Assembly: GCA_016719575.1 (NCBI GenBank)
Contig: JADJYV010000006.1
Coordinates: 310,001-374,000, forward strand
Direction of reading: 5' to 3'
Length of the DNA stretch: 64,000 bases
From: Pseudobdellovibrionaceae bacterium
GTDB lineage: Bacteria; Bdellovibrionota; Bdellovibrionia; Bdellovibrionales; Bdellovibrionaceae
In this document: positions 15,790 through 23,643 of the stretch, piece by piece
How positions within the stretch are numbered: the first letter of the stretch is position 1
How the letters are laid out: the number at the start of each line of letters is the position of its first letter
Position numbers and translations under genes: made by a program
Notes under the pieces: generated by a model
Told to the model about the DNA's origin: nothing
The model's database searches: none
The model's input: only the letters and a program-made list of their open reading frames with translations

Positions 15790-18737
15790 AGAGTCTCCTG
15801 ACTGCTATTTTTCTGAAGTCCCTCGATGCGATTTTGCAGATATTGACTCATCGCCATGTTTTCCGACTTTTTTTCAAGCTCTAACAACGACTGCAGAGCC
15901 TTCTTGTCGAAAGGACTTTGATTCACCAAATTGCGGGCCTTTTGAATTTCTTGAATCCCGGGCTTTTCTGCCTGCTGCTTGTTTGATTCTTCTACTGAAA
16001 ACTCAGCAAGTGCTATTTTTGCAGATTCAGGAGCAATCTCACGCAGAGCTTTCACCTCAACTAAAATCAAATTTCGCAACTCCACTTGCTCCCAAGTCGC
16101 TTTAAGCGAAGAAACCCAGTGCGTGCCTTTCCAAAATTCTTCTACTTTCATTTTCGTAGCCACTGCTTTCGCTTGAAAAGGCGTTGCTTGCGCTGAGAGC
16201 AAACTCATATACTGTTGCTGCTCTTCGTCCGTTAGACCCTCTGGAAGTGGCGCCGACATAAGTTCATTGTAAAAGCGTTCACTCTCTTTGCCGAGCAGGT
16301 CTAAGGCGACGAGCTGAGAGGTAAAATCTGCCGCCGCGATTGCCTGTTTGGTTAAAGCCTCGAGCTTATTCAAAAGGTCCGCACGGGCCTTAATCGAAGA
16401 TGCTAATTTTCGATCATTCTTGGCGTCTAATTTATGGGTTGTGATTTTCGTTTTTAACCCTGCAAAATCCCTCAAAAAGCCTTGTCTCAAAAGAAGCTTT
16501 CCAGGCTCAGTTGATTTAAGAGCTCCATCTTTACTAACCCTTTTTAAAATCTCCCCGTTCGAAGTTTTTGCAATGGCCTCCGTATAGAGCTGAGCCATCA
16601 ATTGCGGAGACTTAGCCAAAATGCCGCGGTAAAGTTCGATTTCTTTCTCTGGAACCTTTGATTTTCGCACGAGCTCTGCCGCCACAAGTTTTTTATTTTC
16701 TTCGTCGCTGCTCTTTTGCAAATACTGACTGTAGTAGTTAACGCTTTTCTGGCCCGAAAGTTCTGCAAAAATGGCCATTTTTAAAATTTTCTCGTCAGGC
16801 TTAAGACTGCTTTGCAGCATACCTGTCGCGGACAATGCCCCAGCAAAATCCAAAGCCATCTCGGACATATACGCTTTACGAGTCCAAGCGAACTCTCTGT
16901 CCGCGGCAGACACCCCCGGCTCAAGTAACAACTGGTCCGCTGCCGCCTGGGCCTCCAAATACCTATTAAGTTTTTCAGCCAAAATTAATTTGTTTTTATA
17001 AAATTTCACTCTGTCTTCTGGTGCGGCCTGAGACGGATTGAAGTTTTTCAACTCGGAATAAGCCGCCTCAGAACTTGTCCCAAGAGCATTTGCGGATTTT
17101 GTTAAGATTGCTTTTTGCACGATCGGAAAAAAATCACCCGCCCACTCTGGCGATAAAGTGGCATACTCATTGGCCCAAACAATCAGAGTTGTCTCCTCTT
17201 TGAGTAAAACCAGAGCATCCAAAGACAAATCAGCCGCTTGTTTGCGAACCGGCATTGGACCCGACTTATCAAGTGCCAACTTACGTAACTCCTGAGAGGC
17301 CGGTAAATACTTTGCAGTTTCATACAGGCGATGAGCTTTTTGATACTGAACCTCAAAGAACTTAGTCTTCTTTGGCGACTGCTCAAGATAAAGATCATAT
17401 GCCTGACTTATCAATTTTTCGTCTTTAGCTTCTTCAGCGATATCCAACATCTCTACAAGCGTGCTCTCTAATTTGTCAGGTTGTTTTGAATCAAGTTTCA
17501 AAAGAGCCCGAGCTTGGTCAAAGGACTTCCAGGCTTCCGGCCAATTTTTTAGTCCTTTGGCGACTTGAGCACTATAAATATGCATGTCGATATCATCTGA
17601 AAAATTCATCAAATACTGCTGATAGGCCTTCAACAATTCCGCACTAAGGGTCTTTTTTTCAAGTTGATTCCAAGAAACAACAAACTGTCGAGAACGACGG
17701 CGCAGTTCTTCGCATTGAGCCGTCTTGCAGGTTTTTAAATCCTTCCAAATATCCATTGCTGACTCGAAGGCGGCTATGCCGTCACTTTTTTTATTTGTAT
17801 CAAAGTAAAGTTGCGCCATAGAGACTTTAGCCACCAAACGATCTTCTGCTTTATCCATATAACCAACGACAAAATTCCAGACCATCAAGGCTTCTATTTT
17901 TTTGCCGATTCGTTCAGCATCAAGAGCTAAACCTCTCAAGTTTTGCACTTTGACGGATGCGGGACTTAACTTGAAAAGGCTGTCAGTGAGATCCTTGTCT
18001 ATGTTTTGTGCGGCAATAAAAGTAGCATAATCACGACTGACTTCTTCTTGAAACTGAGAATCGATTGGAGCTCCATCTGCGCCATTTCGATTGAGCAATG
18101 AGGGTGTTTTCAGTATCTTTTCTATTTGGGCTGTGGCGGCCTTTGTCTCGCCAGTATTAAACAAACACCAAGCCGCGCGATAAGCCGCAAGCCCCTGAGA
18201 AGCGGCCGCTGGATTATTGCCAACTTCACGATAAAAACCTTGAGCTTTGGCGAAATCGCGGCGTTTAAAATAGATTTCCCCCAAAGAAAGCTGAGCTTCG
18301 CCCTTTAGTTCGGGAGCTAAATTTTGACCAAGAATTTTTTGATAGTACTGAATGGCCTTAGCCTCTTCGCCGACCATCTGGTAAAGGTGACCCACTTGGA
18401 TCATCACCTTGGCTTGGACGCCCTCCGGAGCCCGATCCATTACTTCTGTATAGAGTCTCAAAGCTTTTTTTCGATCTAAATCCCCACTCTTACACTCTTC
18501 ACAAGGCCCTTCGAGCTCTTTCATAGAATAAACTCGAGCCCTCTCTGTATAAAGATCCGCGAGGCGCAGGGTGACCGCCACCTTCGAAGAATCCTTTGGC
18601 GCTAAACCTTGGTAAACGCGCTCGAGCTTCTCAATCAAAAGATTGCGATTGCCATCGTCCATCTGCGCCGAAGCAATAGACACCAGCCCTACAAAAGAAC
18701 ACACGACAGTCGCAGTGCAAAAAACAATCTTTAACAT
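15786..18737 (-). CDS. Large exported TPR-repeat protein (AgmK/GltI-like role)
   Basis: 983 residues with a signal peptide (cleavage after SIASA, about residue 24). The mature protein is nearly all helical, with many 34-residue tetratricopeptide-type repeats: VQVGHLYQMVGEEAKAIQYYQKIL-like at about 115-140, GEIYFKRRDFAKAQGFYREV around 150-170, then degenerate repeats to the end. No enzymatic motif is seen. A large periplasmic TPR protein is a hallmark of the Myxococcus glt system, where it is thought to bridge motor and outer envelope. It lies 27 bases after the second TolR-like gene. Confidence 0.8.
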   Translation of the reverse strand: MLKIVFCTATVVCSFVGLVSIASAQMDDGNRNLLIEKLERVYQGLAPKDSSKVAVTLRLADLYTERARVYSMKELEGPCEECKSGDLDRKKALRLYTEVMDRAPEGVQAKVMIQVGHLYQMVGEEAKAIQYYQKILGQNLAPELKGEAQLSLGEIYFKRRDFAKAQGFYREVGNNPAAASQGLAAYRAAWCLFNTGETKAATAQIEKILKTPSLLNRNGADGAPIDSQFQEEVSRDYATFIAAQNIDKDLTDSLFKLSPASVKVQNLRGLALDAERIGKKIEALMVWNFVVGYMDKAEDRLVAKVSMAQLYFDTNKKSDGIAAFESAMDIWKDLKTCKTAQCEELRRRSRQFVVSWNQLEKKTLSAELLKAYQQYLMNFSDDIDMHIYSAQVAKGLKNWPEAWKSFDQARALLKLDSKQPDKLESTLVEMLDIAEEAKDEKLISQAYDLYLEQSPKKTKFFEVQYQKAHRLYETAKYLPASQELRKLALDKSGPMPVRKQAADLSLDALVLLKEETTLIVWANEYATLSPEWAGDFFPIVQKAILTKSANALGTSSEAAYSELKNFNPSQAAPEDRVKFYKNKLILAEKLNRYLEAQAAADQLLLEPGVSAADREFAWTRKAYMSEMALDFAGALSATGMLQSSLKPDEKILKMAIFAELSGQKSVNYYSQYLQKSSDEENKKLVAAELVRKSKVPEKEIELYRGILAKSPQLMAQLYTEAIAKTSNGEILKRVSKDGALKSTEPGKLLLRQGFLRDFAGLKTKITTHKLDAKNDRKLASSIKARADLLNKLEALTKQAIAAADFTSQLVALDLLGKESERFYNELMSAPLPEGLTDEEQQQYMSLLSAQATPFQAKAVATKMKVEEFWKGTHWVSSLKATWEQVELRNLILVEVKALREIAPESAKIALAEFSVEESNKQQAEKPGIQEIQKARNLVNQSPFDKKALQSLLELEKKSENMAMSQYLQNRIEGLQKNSSQETL

Positions 18738-18764
18738 AAATATCCTTACCTATGTTTTACGGCT

Positions 18765-19265
18765 CTACTTCATTAGAACCGCAAAGCGAATATCACTGAA
18801 ACCAGCATGAGACGCTGCCAAAATAACCTGATTCAGCTCTTCGTATTTTAAACGACGATCTCCCTGAATCATTAAGATCCCAGGATACTCCGCACCTGGA
18901 TGAGTCTCTTTAAATTGCTTACGCAAAGCCAAGAAGGACTCAACTAAAGCTTCGACCCCGACTTCTTTTTCTTCAAGGTAGATCTTTCCGTCTTGAAGTT
19001 TGACCACAGGATTTCTCTCTAAGGACTCAGCAAGGGAAGCCTTTGGCAGCTCCTGACCCTTTCCAATAAAAAGCATATCTCCCGTACTAGAAAAGCTCAT
19101 CAGTAAGAAGATAACCAGAATCGAAAAAGCATCAATTAAGGCCGTTAAAAGCAGATCTGCTGCCAGAACTCGAGACCACTTGCCGTGCTTCGGGTGAATG
19201 TAAGATTGAGAACCTACCACCGTTTGCAGTGCCGTTTCGTGAAGAACACTTTGACTTGCTAACAC
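18765..19265 (-). CDS. TolR/ExbD-family stator protein (second copy)
   Basis: 166 residues. A ~35-residue cytoplasmic leader, one membrane helix at about 40-60 with the conserved proton-conducting Asp (Asp45 in TALIDAFSILVIFLL), and a periplasmic ExbD domain (LMIQGDRRLKYEELNQVILAA). It is one of two TolR-type subunits here, as AglQ and AglS are in Myxococcus. In TolQR/ExbBD motors the single Asp takes part in proton flow, so both copies look active. Eleven bases separate it from the first TolR-like gene. Confidence 0.9.
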   Translation of the reverse strand: MLASQSVLHETALQTVVGSQSYIHPKHGKWSRVLAADLLLTALIDAFSILVIFLLMSFSSTGDMLFIGKGQELPKASLAESLERNPVVKLQDGKIYLEEKEVGVEALVESFLALRKQFKETHPGAEYPGILMIQGDRRLKYEELNQVILAASHAGFSDIRFAVLMK

Positions 19266-19276
19266 TGTCGCCTCTC

Positions 19277-19732
19277 TTAAAGTGGGGCCACACCCAAATC
19301 GGTCAGGCCTAGTTTTTTAAATTCGTCCATCAAAGCGATAATATCTTCATAAGAAGTTTTCGCCCGCGGCTGTATCAAGGCGGTCTTCAGGCCAGGATCC
19401 TTGCTCGTTAATTGAGCCAGAATGCGACTCAGCTCACCCACGTTTGCATGACCATCAAGCCCCGCAATCTTTAAATTTGTAAGAGCCGCGGGAATCAAAG
19501 AAGACTGCTGAACATTAAAAGTCAATTGCCCATCGTCCGCCATAAAAACCCACATCAATGGTTTTTTGGGAGTTTCAGCTTGAGACTGCCCGCCAACCGC
19601 TTGTTTGACATTCATGGAGCCGATATTAAGCCAGACCGCTGTCAGCAGCAAAAAACAGATACAGACTGACAGCAAATCAATACAGGGAATCAGATTAATT
19701 TCGAAATCAAGATGCTTCTTGTGCTTTCGCAT
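19277..19732 (-). CDS. TolR/ExbD-family stator protein (first copy)
   Basis: 151 residues. Short basic N-terminus (MRKHKKHLDF), one membrane helix from about 14 to 37 with the proton-path Asp19 (INLIPCIDLLSVCICFLL), and a periplasmic domain ending in EFKKLGLTDLGVAPL. Together with the neighbouring TolQ-like and second TolR-like proteins it forms the likely inner-membrane motor. Two Cys lie next to the Asp, which is unusual but not unknown in this family. Confidence 0.9.
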   Translation of the reverse strand: MRKHKKHLDFEINLIPCIDLLSVCICFLLLTAVWLNIGSMNVKQAVGGQSQAETPKKPLMWVFMADDGQLTFNVQQSSLIPAALTNLKIAGLDGHANVGELSRILAQLTSKDPGLKTALIQPRAKTSYEDIIALMDEFKKLGLTDLGVAPL

Positions 19733-19743
19733 AAGACACTCCC

Positions 19744-20451
19744 TTAAGCGTTAATTTCGGCTTGAGACTTCTCAAAATTTCCACTTTTGAAGGATTTAAA
19801 TCCAACGGGTTCGTAGGCAAAGGACAACCAATTGAAGGCCTTGAGTGCGCTGTGATTTAAGTCATCGGCCAAACGATTGGAACGGTTTTGCAAAATTGCG
19901 TAAGCGACAAGAGCCGGAATCGCCGCAATCAAGCCATAGGCCGTTGCATTCATCGCTTCAGAGATCCCCGCAGCAAGCAAAGCAGCCTTTTGCGAAGGCT
20001 CTGCATAAGAAACCGCAGCAAATGATTTGATCATCCCTGTGATCGTGCCTAATAGCCCGGTCAAGGTAGCCACGTTTCCTAGCATTGAAAGAAAACCTGT
20101 TCTGCGATCTAGATTGGCGTTTTCTGTTACCAAAACTTCATCCATCTTTCCTTGGATTTCTTCTTTGCCGCCCAAGTGCTTTGCCGCCCTCGCGCCGGCA
20201 ACGATCGCCCGAGCAACCGGAGAGGTTCCTTCAAGCGTTTGCGCCTTTTGGATAACAACATCTAGCTCGCCTCGACGAACATTGTCCTCAAAACCCGCGA
20301 TCACTTTATGCTGGTTAAGTTTTCTCATGAAAAAAAGCGCGTAAGTTCGCTCAATCATGATTGCGATAGAAACCAACTGAATTACCAAAATTGGCCACAT
20401 CCACAAACCACCGTGTTCAAATGCCATTGCGATCTTAGAAAGTACGTCCAT
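19744..20451 (-). CDS. TolQ/ExbB/MotA-family proton channel (AglR-like)
   Basis: 235 residues, three membrane helices at about 16-36, 122-145 and 163-187, with the conserved family core TLTGLLGTITGMIKSF and AMNATAYGLIAAIPAL. It is the first gene of a ten-gene operon and pairs with two TolR-like subunits, the arrangement of aglRQS in Myxococcus, where this complex powers gliding and related envelope work with the proton motive force. Alternatives are a generic Tol or Exb unit, but the downstream TPR, AgmX/PglI, barrel and lipoprotein genes favour the Agl/Glt machine. Confidence 0.9.
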   Translation of the reverse strand: MDVLSKIAMAFEHGGLWMWPILVIQLVSIAIMIERTYALFFMRKLNQHKVIAGFEDNVRRGELDVVIQKAQTLEGTSPVARAIVAGARAAKHLGGKEEIQGKMDEVLVTENANLDRRTGFLSMLGNVATLTGLLGTITGMIKSFAAVSYAEPSQKAALLAAGISEAMNATAYGLIAAIPALVAYAILQNRSNRLADDLNHSALKAFNWLSFAYEPVGFKSFKSGNFEKSQAEINA

Positions 20452-20625
20452 GCTGTCCCCTCAAATTAATTTGCATTAGTAGAAAATGCTCTTGCTAGAC
20501 TAAAGGAGAGCAAAGCTTGAAGAGTGTGTCATTATTTTTTTTACTTCTTCAAATAAAAGTCACCACGCCATGTCACAACAGCTTTGTGGTTTACCCCCCC
20601 TGGGTGAAGAGACTAGAACTTCTGG

Positions 20626-21423
20626 ATGTTTGATTTTCTCTTACTTTTCACCTCTGTCATTGCCGGCGTCCTCGGGGCCATCCTCGGTCTCGGCGGCGGC
20701 ATTATTCTCGTCCCTGCCCTGACCCTTTTGCTTCATGTCAATATCCGTTATGCTGTCGCTGCAAGTCTTATTTCTGTCGTAGCAACATCTTCAGGGGCTG
20801 CCTCAACCTACCTCAAAGACAACTTCACGAACGTAAGAATCGCCACTTTATTAGAGGTCGGAACAGTCACTGGGGCTATTGCTGGCTTCCTCCTCGCGCA
20901 AAAAATCAACAGCACCGAATTATATTTTTTATTTGGCTGCATGCTTTTTTTATCAGCAGTTTTAATGTTAAAAAATCGCAAAACTCCTCTGCCAGGCGAT
21001 GAGCACGCCTGGGCGAAAAACCTTAAGCTTTCTGGTGCAAATTATAATGTTGCAGGGGTCCCCTGGGCCCTTGGAGTGATGTTTGTCGCTGGCGTTCTGT
21101 CTGCTCTCCTCGGTATCGGTAGCGGAATTTTGAAAGTTTTGGCGATGGATGGAGCTATGAAACTCCCCATCAAGGTTTCCACTGCAACTTCAAACTTTAT
21201 GATTGGAGTCACCGCTGCTGCTAGCGCCGGCGCCTATCTCCTCAGCGGCGACGTCAGACCAGAACTTGCCGTTCCAATTTCTATCGGCACCTTGGCGGGT
21301 TCGCGGATCGGCGCCCGTCTTATGCTAAAAATGGAGGCAGCCTTGATTCGAAAAATATTTATGATCGTTTTAACACTTGTTTCTTTTCAAATGATGTTAA
21401 AAGGACTTGCTCTGCATGAATAA
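20626..21423 (+). CDS. TauE/SafE-family membrane transporter
   Basis: 265 residues, about eight membrane helices, with the two inverted glycine-rich motifs of the family (GAILGLGGGIILVPAL near the N-terminus and GVLSALLGIGSGILKVLAM in the second half). Members export sulfite, sulfoacetate or other small organic anions. The substrate here cannot be told. It is divergent from the Glt-like operon with a 174-base gap, and overlaps the DUF1634 gene by eight bases, a pairing seen often. Confidence 0.9.
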   Translation: MFDFLLLFTSVIAGVLGAILGLGGGIILVPALTLLLHVNIRYAVAASLISVVATSSGAASTYLKDNFTNVRIATLLEVGTVTGAIAGFLLAQKINSTELYFLFGCMLFLSAVLMLKNRKTPLPGDEHAWAKNLKLSGANYNVAGVPWALGVMFVAGVLSALLGIGSGILKVLAMDGAMKLPIKVSTATSNFMIGVTAAASAGAYLLSGDVRPELAVPISIGTLAGSRIGARLMLKMEAALIRKIFMIVLTLVSFQMMLKGLALHE

Positions 21424-21766
21424 AAAACTCTCTGAATTATTACGTTACGGAGTTTTGACTTCGGGGCTTTTGATGCTGCTGGGATGGCTCAGCACCCTTG
21501 ATTTCAATAAAAAATCGTTGCCATCATTGAGCGAATATCAAACAAGCGCTTCCTTGGTGACAATCCTGACCCAGGCAATAGAGCAAAGTCAGTGGGGCCT
21601 GCTTCTTTCTTATGCGGGCTTAGCTTTGCTCGTCGCTCTGCCGGTCTTCCGGGTGTTCGTAACCATTCCATTTTTCATCAAGCAAAATGAAAAGATTCTG
21701 GCCTTTGCGGCGGCCTTTGTTTTCGTTATTTTAATTGTTAACTTTGCTATCAGTCTTGATTTTTAA
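21416..21766 (+). CDS. DUF1634-family membrane protein
   Basis: About 116 residues from the ATG at 21416, which overlaps the transporter stop (ATGAATAA) and has AAGGAC upstream. Three membrane helices: about 10-27, 57-78 and 90-113. DUF1634 proteins accompany TauE/SafE transporters and probably form a complex with them. The conserved region around ALPVFRVFVTIPFF is present. Confidence 0.8.
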   Translation: MNKKLSELLRYGVLTSGLLMLLGWLSTLDFNKKSLPSLSEYQTSASLVTILTQAIEQSQWGLLLSYAGLALLVALPVFRVFVTIPFFIKQNEKILAFAAAFVFVILIVNFAISLDF

Positions 21767-21777
21767 GGAGCCTGTTT

Positions 21778-22956
21778 ATGAAAAAGACTTTCCTGTTTTC
21801 CTCTCTTCTTTTAGTTGTGGCTTGCACCCAGGCGCCCGTCAAAGAATACAATTGGATTTCATTGTCGGAAAAAGGGCTCATGCAAAACTCAGTGCGCGTT
21901 TTAAAAGAGAGCAAAGAGTTTAAAACCGACCATGGTTTTAAAGACCTTGAAATCAAAAAACACTCATTGGCTCCTTCAGAAAAGAGCTACAATAAAATTG
22001 TTCTCCTCGGCGACACCGGTTGCCGCCTCAAAGAAGGCGCCTACGGAAGGGCCTATCAAAACTGCAAAGATCCCCAAGAGTGGCCCTATGCCAATGTCAT
22101 CGAAAAAGTCGCAGCAGAAAAACCAGATCTTGTTATCCATGTGGGCGACTATCACTACCGAGAGCATTGCAGTGAAGGCAAGCCCTGCCGGCAGATGACG
22201 GACACCATCGGTTATGGGTGGAATTCTTGGCAGGCGGATTTCTTTTTACCAAGCACTCCGGCCTTTGCAGCCATTCCCTGGCTTTTTGTTCGCGGCAATC
22301 ACGAGGATTGCAAGCGGGCCTTTGAGGGATACAAACTCATCTCTGAGCAAAAATGGGATAAAGACTGTGTTGCTGCCGAAAAAACAGAATATATCCAACT
22401 TGGTGATGTTCTAATTGTTCAGCTCGACTCTTCAAGTGTTTCTGATGATCCGAGCAAAACCGATCAAGTTTCTTTTTGGGAACAACAGTTCAAAGACATC
22501 GAACAAAATCTCCAAAACTCAAAAGCAAAACATATTTGGCTCTTTACTCACAAGCCTATCACTGGCCTTGTTGATGCCGGAGACAATAAAGTCGCAATGA
22601 CCAACGTTCACTTGCAAAAAGCTTTTGCCAAAACCAACCTCAATAAAAAGATTGAGTTGACCGTTGCCGGCCACATTCACAACACCCAATACCTGCTAGC
22701 AAAAGGATTCCCCCTCCAATTGGTCGTCGGAAATAGCGGCTCAGCCCTTGACCCCATCGAGGACTTTAAAACTCCTGAAAAGATTCTTAAAACAAAATTC
22801 GAAGGCGTGACCGTTATAAAATTCTCTACCACCTCAACATCAGATCGCGACTTTGGTTATGCCGTGTTGTTCAAAGAACCCGGAACAAACAAATGGATGA
22901 TTGGCTTTCATAACATGAAGGGAGAGAGGACGCTCACCCTACCCGCAGCGCTTTAG
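21778..22956 (+). CDS. Calcineurin-like metallophosphoesterase lipoprotein
   Basis: 392 residues. Lipoprotein signal with lipobox VVAC (Cys16). The metallophosphatase core is intact: GDTG at 78-81, GDYH at about 123-126, GNHE in the middle, FTHKP and the final GHIH, giving the two-metal centre. It is anchored in the envelope, so the substrate is probably an extracytoplasmic phosphoester. It follows the DUF1634 gene by eleven bases, suggesting a three-gene operon. Extra Cys in CRLKEGAYGRAYQNC and in EHCSEGKPC may form disulphides. Confidence 0.88.
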   Translation: MKKTFLFSSLLLVVACTQAPVKEYNWISLSEKGLMQNSVRVLKESKEFKTDHGFKDLEIKKHSLAPSEKSYNKIVLLGDTGCRLKEGAYGRAYQNCKDPQEWPYANVIEKVAAEKPDLVIHVGDYHYREHCSEGKPCRQMTDTIGYGWNSWQADFFLPSTPAFAAIPWLFVRGNHEDCKRAFEGYKLISEQKWDKDCVAAEKTEYIQLGDVLIVQLDSSSVSDDPSKTDQVSFWEQQFKDIEQNLQNSKAKHIWLFTHKPITGLVDAGDNKVAMTNVHLQKAFAKTNLNKKIELTVAGHIHNTQYLLAKGFPLQLVVGNSGSALDPIEDFKTPEKILKTKFEGVTVIKFSTTSTSDRDFGYAVLFKEPGTNKWMIGFHNMKGERTLTLPAAL

Positions 22957-23008
22957 GCAGATAAGAAAATAAGAAAACATTTGAGGAGCTTTTTGGGTTT
23001 TGGATAAT

Positions 23009-23029
23009 AAAAAAGCCCCTTGCTGGGGC
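23009..23029 (-). terminator. Terminator for the 23066-23533 gene
   Basis: On the minus strand GGGGC..GCCCC (23015-23019 with 23025-23029) is followed by a T run at 23009-23014. It lies 37 bases after the stop of the minus-strand gene. Confidence 0.75.
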
Positions 23030-23065
23030 CTCTAGGAACAATTTATTGGGGCAGTTCTCGAAATT

Positions 23066-23533
23066 TTAGTTCGAACCGCTTTTCTTTGCATCACTGGCCG
23101 GAGTGGGTGTTGAGGCCTCAATATCCAAGACTTGGCGGCTTTTTTTATTCACTTTGAACGAAACCTTGGAACCCCTTTTTTGGCTTTCGGTTAGAGCTTT
23201 AAAGATGCCATAATTTTTTGATCCGCTCGGAATAAAATAGCTTTCTTTGAGATCCGAAAAAAACACTTCGGTCATTCCATTTTTTCGCATCACTTTGACG
23301 GTTCCCGAAAGGGACTCTTCGAACTCGTTGGGAGTGACTTTAACCTCAGAACTTGACTTCGGGCTTGAGCCCGTCGTCGAACTCGGGCTGACATTTGTAA
23401 TCGGTCCCGTCGCAGGGTTTGATGTCGAGCCCTCTTCTTGGCCTGACTCGCGCTCTGCCTCTGATTCACTTTTTACTTCAGCTAAAACCATGATTGGAAA
23501 TAAGAACACCAACAAAATCAATCGACAAAACAT
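23066..23533 (-). CDS. Exported low-complexity protein with small C-terminal domain
   Basis: About 155 residues if translation starts at the ATG at 23533 (a GTG at 23542 is less likely because AAGGGG sits at the right distance from the ATG). The signal peptide is MFCRLILLVFLFPIMVLA. Residues ~20-75 are a Ser/Glu/Pro/Thr-rich, probably disordered linker. The rest (SGTVKVMRKNGMTEVFF... to VLDIEA) looks like a small beta barrel of OB type. Its strand pattern resembles that of the protein at 63210. Function unknown. Confidence 0.7.
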   Translation of the reverse strand: MFCRLILLVFLFPIMVLAEVKSESEAERESGQEEGSTSNPATGPITNVSPSSTTGSSPKSSSEVKVTPNEFEESLSGTVKVMRKNGMTEVFFSDLKESYFIPSGSKNYGIFKALTESQKRGSKVSFKVNKKSRQVLDIEASTPTPASDAKKSGSN

Positions 23534-23643
23534 AAACGGCACCCCTTCTTAAGAACCCACCCAGGTAGAATACTCGAGACTGCAAAAAATATTAACCCGC
23601 AGTCTTTGACTGACCTTGCGTGTTAATATAATGTCCAGGGGGA

